DNA from: Setophaga petechia
Lineage: Eukaryota > Chordata > Aves > Passeriformes > Parulidae
Assembly (NCBI GenBank): GCA_024362935.1
Contig: JANCRA010000164.1
Coordinates: 434,001 to 498,000 of the forward strand
Direction: 5' to 3'
Length of the DNA: 64,000 nucleotides
A program made the translations under genes and the position numbers. Below the pieces are notes generated by a model, which did no database searches, was not told the origin of the DNA, and worked only from the letters and a program-made list of their open reading frames with translations. Below are positions 1 through 10,080 of this stretch, one piece after another (position 1 is the stretch's first letter; each line of letters opens with the position of its first letter).

Positions 1-897
1 ATCAGGCACTTCCTCCTGCTGGCATTGGCAGACACGCGGCAGCTGCAGCTCCTGCACTTCTGCCTCTTGCTGGGCATCTCCCTGGCTGCCCTCCTGGGCA
101 ACGGCCTCATCATCAGCGCCATAGCCTGCGGCCACCACCTGCACACGCCCATGTTCTTCTTCCTGCTCAACCTGGCCCTCAGCGACCTGGGCTCCATCTG
201 CACCACTGTCCCCAAAGCCATGCACAATTCCCTCTGGGACACCAGGGACATCTCCTACACAGGATGTGCAGCACAGCTCTTTCTGCTCATGTTCTTCCTT
301 GGATCAGAGTTTTCCCTCCTGACCATCATGTGCTACGACCGCTACGTGTCCATCTGCAAACCCCTGCACTACGGGACCCTCCTGGGCAGCAGAGCTTGTG
401 CCCACATGGCAGCAGCTGCCTGGGCCAGTGCCTTTCTCAATGCTCTCATGCACACAGCCAATACATTTTCCCTGCCCCTGTGCCATGGCCATGCCCTGGG
501 CCAGTTCTTCTGTGAAATCCCACAGATCCTCAAGCTCTCCTGCTCAAATTTCTACCTCAGGGAACTATGGATTATTGTGTTCTCCATCTGTTTAGCATTT
601 GGCTGTTTTGTGTTCATTATTTTCTCCTATGTGCAGATCTTCAGGGCCGTGCTGAGGATCCCCTCTGAGCAGGGACGGCACAAAGCCTTTTCCACCTGCC
701 TGCCTCACCTGGCTGTGGTGTCCCTGTTTGTCAGCACTGGTGTATTTTATTATCTGAAGCCCCCCTCCATGTCCTCCCCATCCCTGGATCTGGCCCTGTC
801 AGTTCTGTACTCAGTGGTGCCTCCAGCCCTGAACCCCCTCATCTACAGCCTGAGGAACCAGGAGCTCAAGGCTGCAGTGTGGACACTGATGACTTGA
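1..897 (+). CDS. Olfactory receptor, OR14-like (OR1), 5' end cut by window
   Basis: Class A GPCR odorant receptor. The reading frame is already open at base 1. By comparison with the two full copies in this window, only the first six codons (MSNSSS) lie outside. Visible landmarks are HTPMFFFLLNLALSDLG in TM2, MCYDRYVSICKPLHY at the end of TM3, KAFSTCLPHL at TM6 and NPLIYSLRNQELK at TM7. The frame holds 298 codons and a stop. It ends early: where the sister copies have a glycine codon (GGA) after LMT, this copy has TGA, so the last six residues of the cytoplasmic tail are missing. The rest is intact, so it may still work. An AATAAA lies at 946-951. It is near-identical to OR3 (46,504) through TM2 but differs in TM3, TM5 and upper TM6. 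The family is certain; OR14 subfamily is my reading of overall resemblance to avian gamma-c receptors. Confidence 0.93.
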   Translation: MRHFLLLALADTRQLQLLHFCLLLGISLAALLGNGLIISAIACGHHLHTPMFFFLLNLALSDLGSICTTVPKAMHNSLWDTRDISYTGCAAQLFLLMFFLGSEFSLLTIMCYDRYVSICKPLHYGTLLGSRACAHMAAAAWASAFLNALMHTANTFSLPLCHGHALGQFFCEIPQILKLSCSNFYLRELWIIVFSICLAFGCFVFIIFSYVQIFRAVLRIPSEQGRHKAFSTCLPHLAVVSLFVSTGVFYYLKPPSMSSPSLDLALSVLYSVVPPALNPLIYSLRNQELKAAVWTLMT

Positions 898-2490
898 TGC
901 TTTCAGGAACATTAAACTGCTGGCCAACATGTGTAAACAATTTGTAATAAAAGTTATCTTTGATACTCTTATTGGTTTCATTTTGGTGGTTCTTTCTATT
1001 TGTTTTCCGTTTTTCATGTTATACAAATACAAATGTCATTGTTTTGTGCTATTTCTTATTTTGTTTCTTTCCACCTTCCCTGTGGCCACAGACTGTGGCA
1101 ATGAGGGGCTGCACTTCGGTGGCTGTAAATGAACTAAAGAATCTCCCAGCAGAGTTTTCTGCAGAGATGCCCTTTTGTTGCCTTCTCTGGAGCTGCAGCT
1201 GCAATGTCTGTGTGCAGAGCTGGGGGCAGATCAGTGCTGGCCCAGCAGCTGTGCCCAGCAGCAGCAGCAGCACTTGGTGTTGCCAGTGCTGCTGCCGTGG
1301 CCCTGCCCCGCTGCCCTGCTGGCCCTGGTGTTGCTGCAGGGCCTGAGTGCTCTCGGGGCCGGGCACAGCCCTGGGGGTGGCAGTGCCGGGGCTGCAGCAG
1401 GGACAGGCCATGGGCACTGCTGGGGCAGCGCTGACGCCTCAGGCCAGGCCCTGGGGGCTCCAGGCTCCTTGCCCAGGCTCTCTCAAGAACACGGCCAGGC
1501 CAATGCTCAGCACAGAAAACCCCCGTCAGCAGCCCCAGGCTGGCCGTGGGCAGGCTGGGGGCAAACAGCATGGCTGGGGCTCTGCAAGGGCCCTGGGGCA
1601 GACGGGAAGGAGCAGCAGAGCAGGGGCTGATCCATCCCCAGTGCGCTGTACAGCCCAGGGCAGCGTCCCAGAGGGTCCTGATGGAGCTGCCAACAATATC
1701 CCCCCTCTGCAGCCCTGGCTTCTCCCCCAGCTCACACAGGTGCCCCATCCTTGCAGGCGCAGACACGGCAGCACTGGCTCAGCAGCCCCTGTTTGCATTG
1801 CACACAGCAGGCAGGAGCACCCCCATGCTGTTGGTGTGGAGACATGAACCTGAGGGAGCACAAATGCCATCAGCCCCTGGCGCCAGCAAGGGCTGGGGGA
1901 CACCAGGGAAAGCACTCAGCTTTGTCCTGGCCTCTGCACTCAGCCAGAAAGTTTGTTCCCATCAGCTGGGAGTTTCCTGTCCCACTGCAGACGCTGTTGT
2001 TCAGAGCCAGGGCTGCCTGGCAGCCACCCCCAAACTGCCCTCAGCATTTATTTTGCTTCACCTTTGCTTTCGTTGCTCCTTCCTGGCACAAATTTCTTCC
2101 TCTTGCCCAGCCCTGTCCCCTCCCGTGCACACAGCCCATCCCTGTTTGCCCTTTCCTCTCTGGCCCCACTCCCCATTGCACTTCCTGACTTGGCACCATG
2201 GGAACGTCCCTTGGCCAGCAGGATCATCCTACAAGTGCTGCAGGAATTGTCTGCAGGCTCCTGCAGTGCCTGCTGCTGCTCCCTTGCCAGAGGCACCCCA
2301 GGCCAGGGGGGCACATCTGGGCTGCTGTGTCTGCCTCTGGGGCTCCCTGTTCTGGGCAGTGAGGAGGAGCTGCAGAGGCTCTGCAGGACTGACAGGATGG
2401 GCTTTGGGGCTGGCAGGAGAAGCTGAGGGACCTGGGCTGCTGGAGCTGCTGAAGAGGAGGCCCAGGGCTCATCCTGCAACTGCTCCAAGG
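898..2490 (+). repeat. OR 3' flank module, copy 1 (duplicated)
   Basis: GC-rich sequence downstream of OR1 that recurs downstream of OR3 (47,437-49,010, same order) and, shortened, downstream of OR2 (17,867-18,851, opposite strand). It includes a CAG-rich stretch near 1,258-1,275. Several long open frames run through it on both strands, including 1,546-2,565, but they are low in complexity and start at GTG. I do not call a gene. On the minus strand there is a run encoding a leucine-rich stretch near 1,260-1,300 that is shared by all three modules. Confidence 0.7.
946..951 (+). terminator. Poly(A) signal of OR1
   Basis: AATAAA about 50 bases after the OR1 stop codon. OR3 has ATTAAA and OR2 has AATAAA at similar distances. 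Confidence 0.55.
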
Positions 2491-3110
2491 ATGGTTTCAG
2501 AGAATCCCACAATTAGCAAGGTTGGAAAAGACCGTGGATATCATCATGTCCAACCTGTGCCCTGACACTGCCTTGTCTCTCCTGAGCCTCCTCTTCTCAA
2601 GGATAAACAACCCCAGCTCCCTCAGACACTCCTCACAGCTCTTGTGTTCCAGACCCCTCCCCAGCCTTGTTGCCCTTCTCTGGACACGCTCCAGCCCCTC
2701 CATGTCCTTCCTAAATTGGGGGGCCCAGAACTGGACACAGCACTCGAGGTGCTGCCCAACCAGTGCTGAGCACAGGAGAAGAATCACTGCCCTGCTCCTG
2801 CTGGCCACACCATTCCTGATCCAGGCCAGGAGCCATTGGCCTTCTTGCCCCCCCTGGGCACACTGCTGCCACATGTCCAGCCTGTTGTCCATCACTCCCT
2901 GTAGGTCCCTTTCTGCCTGGCTGCTCTCCAGCCACTCTGTCCCCAGCCTGTAGTGCTGCAGGGGTTGTTGTGGCCAAAGTGCAGGACCCGGCACTGGGAC
3001 TTGTTAAACCTCACCTTGTTGGATTTGGGCCCTGGATCCAGCCTGTCCAGGGCCCTGTGCAGGGCCCTCCTACCCTCCAGCAGATCAACACTCCCAGCCA
3101 ACTTGGTGTC
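2490..3110 (-). mobile_element. CR1 LINE 3' fragment
   Basis: Read on the minus strand this matches the 3' part of the avian CR1 reverse-transcriptase ORF and tail. Landmarks are the stretch encoding [24 protein letters not shown] residues (about 2,640-2,740) and the phrase around 2,500-2,560 that resembles the common CR1 end (gttggaaaagacc, with tccaacctg). It is truncated at its 5' end near 3,110, where satellite begins. Sister copies lie at 49,010-49,475 (-) and 17,625-17,866 (+). Confidence 0.85.
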
Positions 3111-3780
3111 ATCATGATTCCATGAGGCCCCAGAGTGTCCCAATGGTCTCCATGATTCCATGAGGCCTCCCAGTGTCACAATGTCCCTGTGGTTCCCTGG
3201 GACCCCTTGGTGTCACAAAGTCCCTTGGATCCTTGGGCCCCACAGTGTCACAATGGTGCCGTGGTCCCCCAAGGCCCCGCAGTGTCACAATGAATCCTTG
3301 GTTCCATGAGGTCTGGCAGTGCAGCAATGCTCTCCTTGGTTCCACAATGGCCTCTTGGTCCCAAGACCCACCACGGTGTCAAAAATGTTTCCTTCATTCC
3401 AGGAGTCCCTGAGGAGCAGCCCTGGCCCCTTGGTTCCATGGGGCCCTGCAGTGTCACCATGGCCCCATCATGACACCAGGTCCTGCTCTGTCACAATGCT
3501 CTGCATGGTTCCACGAGGCCCTGCAGGGTCACAGTGGCCTCTTGGTTCCAGGAGGCCTCAGAGTGCCACAATGAATTCCTTGGTGCTGCAGTGTCACAGT
3601 GGAGCCCTGGTGACACAAGATCCTGCAGTGTCACCAGGGACCCTTGGTTCCATGGAGCACCACAGTGTCACAATTGTTCCCTCAGTTCCCAGAGTCCTTG
3701 CAATGGAGCAATGGCCCCTTGGTTCCATTGTCCCCAGGCTCTCACAACGGCTCTATGTCTGGTTCCAGAGAATCACAGAA
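3111..3780 (+). repeat. 38-bp satellite, block A
   Basis: Diverged tandem repeat with a unit of about 37-40 bp. The core is a TGTCACAATGG step followed by CCTTGGTTCCATGAGGCC-like sequence. It runs directly against the CR1 fragment. Open frames across it are by-products of a period near a multiple of three. Confidence 0.85.
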
Positions 3781-5340
3781 TGAGCAAGGCTGGCCATTGA
3801 ATTCCAGCACACACCTCAGCTCTCTGATGATCTCAGCACCATGCTGGGCCCTGTTTCAGACTGGAGCAGAGCAGATGTTGATGGGACAGGAGCCCTGCGG
3901 GGCTGTCAGGGACCTGCAGCTTGCAAGGTGCTCTGCTCTCCCTCAGGTGCTCCCAGAGAGATCCAATCCCAGCTGGGCACCTCAGGGCACAAGGGGCACT
4001 GCCTGTCCATGGGCACACAGCTGATGTCTGCCTGGAAAGGAGCACAGGTGTGAATACCTGTTAGTTTCATAATATACAAGCGATTCTTTATTATCTGGGT
4101 CACTTTATCATCTGAGTACTTTTAAGAAATGGCACTGTATTCCAACAAGGAGCAAGCATTTCCTGGAACTACTGGATTCTTCTACTGATGGCAGGGGAAG
4201 AAATACTGATCTTCTCCTCTACCATTGCCACCAATATTCATTCTAATATTTCATTGCTCTATTCCTTCAGGTGTTTCCAGCTCTCCTGTTTAAATGGACA
4301 TGTCTAAGGACATCTCTTCATTTAGAGCAGCTGGATCTATTGTCTTCCCCTTGCTCCCATATTTCCTCCTGCGGATTTCTCTGGTCATTCCAATGCGTTT
4401 CCCTTGACTGGCTTCATACTTTGAGCTTCAGGGAGTTGCTCAGTCTTTCAGAAGTTTAAATACCACCTTTGTCAGCATTTTATTTGCAGTTATCAGTTTT
4501 ATATCACCTCTTCTTATGTTTTTGTCTTAAATCCTTCCTGCATGGCAATCCCTTGGGGATGGTGGACATGTCAGATGTTGCTGGGATGGCACAAAGAGAA
4601 TAGGGAAGGATTTAGATGTTTCTTAAATTTCATCATATTCACATTTCTTATGTTGGCCATGAAGAGAAACCTTTCTGTGCCTCTGAGTCTCACCAGTTCC
4701 TGCTCCCTCAAAGGATACAGACCTGATGAGTTGTGGTTCCAGCTCCAGTGGCTGCACTTGCACCTCCCTCCATACTTAGAGCAGAGCTCCCTTGTCCCAG
4801 AAAGTCCCTGGCAAAGGAGGGATGAAGGAAAGAAGACAGGCTGTGGGGATCAGGCGCAGGGCAGAGTCCAGGAGAAGAATGACTTCTGCATTGGATGGAG
4901 CTGTGTCTTCCCTTGGCTTTGTTGGCTGACAAGAAATGAACATCCCTCTGTGTCTCGGGCAGCTCCTTCTCCAAGGAAAGCAGGTGGGAGTTGGAGCCAA
5001 GGAGCTGAAAGCTGCAGGTGCAGCCTGGGCTGGCAGCCTGAGCTCAGATTTGCACAAGGCTGCTCTGAGTGCCAGGGCTTGGATGGGGGAAATGGTGGTG
5101 TGGGGGTAGGGACAGAGTCTGATTGACTGTCAGCCATGAAGGGTCTTGATTTTCATATCTATTCCAACTGCATGAGGAGGTACTTGGATTCAATGGCAAT
5201 TGGAAATCACACATATCGATTTATGAACAGGAAAAAATCCTAAACAGGACCTAAAAAATGTTCTCTCACTGTCTTTTTAAATATAATGCGATCACTTTAA
5301 CCCACTACTGAAATCTGTCAAATTAACCACAAAATATTTG
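3781..5340. other. Non-coding arm sequence of palindrome I, left
   Basis: No gene recognised. The part from about 4,690 to 5,230 recurs inverted at about 15,640-16,230 with only scattered changes. The part from 3,790 to 4,690 is mostly unpaired, AT-moderate sequence in which I see no family. Confidence 0.6.
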
Positions 5341-5560
5341 AACACTTAAATCGAATTTTCCCCAAGGCTTGGCTTGTTAAGGTGTTCTGAATGTTAATGA
5401 GCCCTGGGACACTGAATTCCTGAACTGAGGAGCTGAAGGCTGAAAAAGTGATTTGGAAAATTAAATCAAATTATTCCCAGAGGCTTGGCTTGTTAAGGTG
5501 TTCTTAATGTTAATGAGCCCTGGGACACTGAATTCCTGCACTCAAGAGCTGAAGGCTGAA
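5341..5560 (+). repeat. Tandem duplication, two copies of about 120 bp
   Basis: The segment beginning with GGCTTGGCTTGTTAAGGTG and running through GAGCCCTGGGACACTGAATT occurs twice in a row (about 5,365 and 5,480). The matching place in the inverted copy (about 15,430-15,510) has one copy, so the duplication is private to this arm. Confidence 0.75.
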
Positions 5561-5985
5561 CAAGCCTCTGCAGCAGGAAAATTCAGCAGCAGCCTCCAAG
5601 GTGCTGAGGATGTCAGCAGCCCCCACTGAGGCCATCCCTGCCCAGAGAGCGTGGGGGAATGGGCAGACAAGGAGAGCGTCCCTGGGGCTGGGGCAGCACA
5701 ACTCAGAGGCACCAGCGGCTCCAGCTGGGCCATGGAGTGTGGGATGTGGCTGGGAAAGCCCTGCCTGGGCTGGGCCAAGCAGGACAGACAAACCCTGACC
5801 CCCATCCTCCAAACAACTCCCTCAAGGAGACCTTTAAAAGGAATTACAATTGTTTGTGTCGTCTGAGTTGGACTCACTGGAGAAATACCAAAAATAGGTT
5901 CTCAGGAGCTCAAAACAACAAAACAGCCATTACTGAGAACTTTAGACAATCAGAGAAACTTTGGGAAAAGGTTTATTATGACATT
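5560..5985. repeat. Palindrome I arm segment, left (pairs with 15,010-15,440)
   Basis: Near-identical in inverted orientation to 15,010-15,440. Landmarks are the GC-rich stretch at 5,580-5,830 and the AATTACAATTGTTTGTGTCG step near 5,840. No convincing coding capacity; short frames on both strands are shared because the DNA is shared. Confidence 0.75.
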
Positions 5986-7505
5986 GTAGTCATTTTGGTT
6001 TGTTAATTTAAATTTTTTTTAATGTTGCGATTTCTTAGTTAACGGATTCATGGGTGTGGTGGGTTTTCGTGTCAGTTAGTTATTTATGTATTTATTTTGT
6101 TGTGAGATAGGATTAGGAGAAATGTAAAGTAGGCTTAAAATTTTAAAAGGGTGTAAAGTAAATTTTATTAATAGTATATAAAAGAAAAACTGTAGTAAGC
6201 ATTAAAATAAACTCCTTAGAACACTTTTTTTTGCTATACAACTTTTTCTTTTTACTGACAATGTAAAGAAACTCAACTTTAAATTTCTAGTTAATTGACT
6301 ATTTCTAGAATAGTCTTTTTTTAGTTTACTTAGGGAGAGAAGTTTTTCTTTTTAAGGTTATGGAGATTTTTTTGCATGAGGAAAAAATAGCTTTTTTGTG
6401 TTTTTAAATTTTGTCATTGACAACAGTTTTCTGGGGAAATTTGTTATTATAAAGTTGTTTTTATTGCTACAAGCTTTTTGACACCTTGTTGATGGGCCAT
6501 GTCGACTTATGGAGTATTGTTTTACAAATTAATTCCTTAAAGGCAAAATGCTTTGTTATTTACTTTTAAAATTATTTTAATCTCAGGGAATAGAGATCTT
6601 CTTTTGGGGGTACTGGATTAATTTTTAATTTTTCCTGTTAAAAATTTTGATTAAATTACAGTTATTTTAACATTTTTATATTTTAGCATGGAGGTTTTTG
6701 ATATTAATTTGATTTTTTAAAAATATTTTTATGTCTTATAAAGAAAAAGGGGTTTCTTACTTATTGTTTATAAGAAGATTTTAGTTTTAAGATTAAGGTA
6801 TTTTTTCTTCTTTTTTATTTGGGATTTAATTTCTTCTTTAATGATTTTTATGGTTTAATATTTTTTTTATATGCTTGCATTTTTTTTTTTACTCGGGGGA
6901 GGATTGAAGTATTGAAAGATTAACACCTGACCTGCCAGTAACTTGTGGTGGAAGTTGTGTTTGGGTTGTGTTAGGATTGGTTTTATGGTTCATTTTTTGC
7001 TTTTTTTGTGTTTAAGTGTTTAGTTGTAGGGTTATTTTGTGTGCGTTGTAGGGGTTTTTGCTTTGAGTTGTGTTGCAGGGAGGGGTAAGATGGTAAGATG
7101 GTAAGATTTTAATAGCTGTGGCTGGCTTTGTTCTGGTTGGGGTTTTGTAGCCTCTTTTGTTTTCCTGTTTGGGAGTTGTGGGGGTTGGGTTTGGTTAGAA
7201 TGGGGCCGATGGGGAGGGGCAGCCTGGAGAGGGGGGAAGGGGCTCAGCCCAGGGCAGGGCTGCTTGGTTTGGTTTGGTTTGGTTTGGTTTGGTTTAGTTT
7301 GGTTTGGTTTGGTTGAGATGGGGCCAGGGCTGGGGCCCGCTGCTTCTTTGTTGACTGCAAAAGAAAGAGGAGGTTCCTGGGTTTTTTTCATCTTTAACAT
7401 ATGTGCTTTAACAGAGGTGTGTTCAGTATCTTAGTGGTTTAACAGGTTGTCAGTTACTGAAAAAGTTTTGTAATACTTTTTACAATTTTTCTCATGTCAA
7501 ACAAT
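5986..7505. other. C-poor, AT-rich insertion of about 1.5 kb
   Basis: This interrupts the otherwise paired arms of palindrome I: flanking sequence at 5,985 and 7,506 is joined directly in the inverted copy near 15,010. The plus strand is strikingly poor in C (T and A rich to about 6,900, then T and G rich). No open frame of note. It may be an old retroelement or other transposon in antisense, but I do not recognise it. Confidence 0.6.
7267..7315 (+). repeat. (GGTTT)n microsatellite
   Basis: About ten copies of TTTGG/GGTTT with one interruption (TTTAG). It sits inside the C-poor insertion. Confidence 0.95.
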
Positions 7506-8110
7506 GACAGATATTCAATCAACAAAAAACACTTCTCAAAGCATTGACTTGGTCTATTCAACTTCACAAACTCTAAGCCTGTTCAATTTCATGTTAATCA
7601 AAATTGCAGGAGCACAGAAACAGAAGAAGAAGACAGAAAGAGAAAAAGACAAAAAAGATACAGAGAAGCACACACACATTTACCAACTCCTGGACTCCAG
7701 CACTGTACAGATGGAAATTCCAAGAGGAGGTAGGGTCAAGATGTGTGCTTGCCTTGTGGTCAGCCTTCAATACCCCTTGGTCTCCCTGGGCCCTTTCCCC
7801 AGGTGGGACTTGGTCATTTGGTCCCTCAGGAGCTGGGCTGGGGGCTGCAGAGGTGGCTGTGGAGCATTGCCTGTGCTGTGCCAGGGACTGGCAGCCACTG
7901 CTGGGCTGGGATAGAGGCTCTGGGGGGATTGGGGTTCCAGGGCAGGGCAGGGCTGGGGTTCCAGGGCAGGGCAAGGCTGGACCTGCCCCTTCCTCCCACG
8001 CACAGGAAATGTTTCCAGCCAACAATCTCCTCCAGTCTGTCGCACTAAGGCACGGTTGGAGGTGGAACCCAATTCTGGCCATGGGCACCTGGACTAGCAG
8101 AACAATTCTT
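7506..8110. repeat. Palindrome I arm segment, left (pairs with 14,440-15,010)
   Basis: Inverted copy of about 14,440-15,010. It contains a direct repeat of CCAGGGCAGGGC-type sequence (7,930-7,980) and a stretch with GTAACTT and TGTGTGTG steps that resembles 25,390-25,500. No gene recognised. Confidence 0.7.
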
Positions 8111-8622
8111 TTCCATAGCACAGAGCCCCAGCGTTTGGAAGGTAGGTGAGAACCTCACTGGGCCAAGGTCAGCCAGACTTGTCAGGAATGGCAGATTTTG
8201 TCTGGGAGTAGTCTTTGGATGTAGGGAATTTTGGAGGTGGAAACCCAGTCTCATCCATGGGCACCTGGAAAAGCAGGACAGTTCTTTCCCATGGGAAGGA
8301 AAGCACAAAGCCTTCCCCAGTGTTTTAGGGATAGATGGGAGGTGAACTGCATGAAGCCATTGCCAACCACTTTTGTCCTGGCAACATTCCTATTGGAACA
8401 ATCCCTGGATATAAGGAAATTTGGAGATGAAATCCCAATTCTGGCCAGGGATGCCATGAGGAGAAGAAGAGTTATTTTCCTTTGGGAAGGAAAGCATGGA
8501 GCCCCAGTGTTTCAGCAGCAGATGAGAAGAGACACTCCACATGCCAAGGACAGCTGGACCAGTCAGGTGGCACCTGGGAAGCCAAACCAGCCAAATCTGT
8601 TCTGTGTTCCTTTGGTTTTGTG
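8110..8622 (+). repeat. 180-bp satellite family, block 1
   Basis: Tandem, diverged units of about 180 bp. Each has a CCTTGGATATAAGGAATTTGG-like step, a CCCAATTTTGGCCATGG-like step and a TTCCCATAGGAAGGAAAGC-like step followed by CAGAGCCCCAGTGTTTCA. This family alternates with the 38-bp family here and in palindrome II. Confidence 0.8.
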
Positions 8623-9290
8623 AGGCCCCACAGTGTCACAATGGTGCCTTGGATCCAAGAGGCCCCACAGTGTCCTATTGGTGCTTTAATTCCATGGGGT
8701 TCCACAGTGTCACAGTGGCCTCTAGGTTCCAGAAGAGCCCAAAGTGTCACAATGGTCTCCATGGTCCCACAGACCCCACAACATCATGTGATCCTCTGTT
8801 CCATGAGCCCTGCAATGTCACAATGGACCTTTGGACCCTGGGGGTTTGCAGTGTCACAATGGTCTCTTTTGGCTCCACAGTGTCACAATGGAACACTGAT
8901 GACACGAGGCCTCACAATGTCCCAATGGCCCCTAGGCTCCCTGCAGCCCCGCAGTGTCACAAAGGCCTCTTGGTTTCACGAGGCCCCACAGTATCACAAT
9001 GGTCCTCTCTGTTCTGTGGGGACTCCCAGAGTCACAATGGTCTCACTGGTTCCATGGGGGATCATAGTGTCACAATGGTGTCCATGATTCCATGAGTCCC
9101 CTTAGTGTCACATTGGTCTCCTTGGTTCCATGGTCTCCTTCAGTATCACAATGACCCCTTGGTTCCATGAGGCTGTGAAGTGTCTTAATTGTCTCTCCAT
9201 GGTTCCATGAGCCCTTGCAATGTCACAATGGACCTTTGGCTCCATGGGGTCTTGCAGTTTCACAATGGCCCCATGGTTCTATGACACCTC
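8623..9290 (+). repeat. 38-bp satellite, block B
   Basis: Same family as block A, plus orientation (TGTCACAATGG reads on this strand). About 17 diverged units. Confidence 0.88.
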
Positions 9291-10080
9291 AAATTGCCTG
9301 TCCTTGCAACTTTAGTCTGAAAGCAACCCTTGGATATTTGGGGAGTTTTAGGGGTGGAATTCCATTTCAGCCGTTCCTGGGCTAGAATGGCAGTTCTCCA
9401 TAGGAGGGAAAGTGTGGATCCCAGTGTTTCAAGGGCTCATTAGAGGCTGCCCCAAGGAGGCCAAGGCCGGCCAGATCTGTTGTCAGGCATGAATCCTTGG
9501 ATAGACAGAATTTGGGAGGCCAAACCCCGCTTTTGTCTATGGGCATCTGGACGAGAAAGACAGTTCTTTTCCATAGGAAGGAAAATACAGAGCCCCAGTG
9601 TTTCAAAGGCAGATGAGTGCTGGCCCTCAGGAAACCAAGGGAACCTAGACAGTCCTGGCAGCCTTTGTCTGGGAGCTATCCTTGGGTATAAGGAATTTCA
9701 GAGGCAGATTCTCAATTTTGGCCATGGATGCCTGGACTTGAAAGATGTTTTTTTGCATGGGAAGAAAAGCACAGGCCCCCACTTTTTTGAAGGCAGATGA
9801 GAGTTGGCCCCCAAGAGGCCAAGGCCAGGCAGAGCTGTCTGTCCTGGCAGGTTTCATATGGGAAAAATCCTTGGATATAATCAAATTTGGAGGAGAAATC
9901 CCAATTTTGGCTATGAACCCCTGGAGGAAGAAAGACAGTTCTTTCCCACAGGAAGGAAAGCACAGAACTCCAGGGTTTCAGGGGCTGATGAGAAGTGACC
10001 CTCAACAAGCCAAGGTCAGCTAGACCAGTCAGGCAGCCCCCAGGAGGCCCAGCCAACCAGACCTGTTCCATGTTCTTGGA
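9291..10080 (+). repeat. 180-bp satellite family, block 2
   Basis: Four to five diverged units of the 180-bp family. GAAGGAAAGC/GAAGGAAAAT steps recur at roughly 9,400, 9,575, 9,760 and 9,950. Confidence 0.82.

Noticed and set aside
1546..2565. 339-codon open frame, repeated at equal length at 48,066-49,085
   Set aside because: GTG start, low-complexity composition, overlaps CR1 at its end, and equal length is expected from recent duplication. Part of the third copy is missing.
7267..7315. GGTTT run as an interstitial telomere repeat
   Set aside because: Vertebrate telomere is TTAGGG; this pentamer does not match.
8482..9087. Long open frames across the satellite (also 3,319-3,783, 11,442-11,783, 13,515-14,020)
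   Set aside because: They repeat the same short peptide (such as SQWPLGSM) because the repeat period is near a multiple of three. No start context, no conservation.
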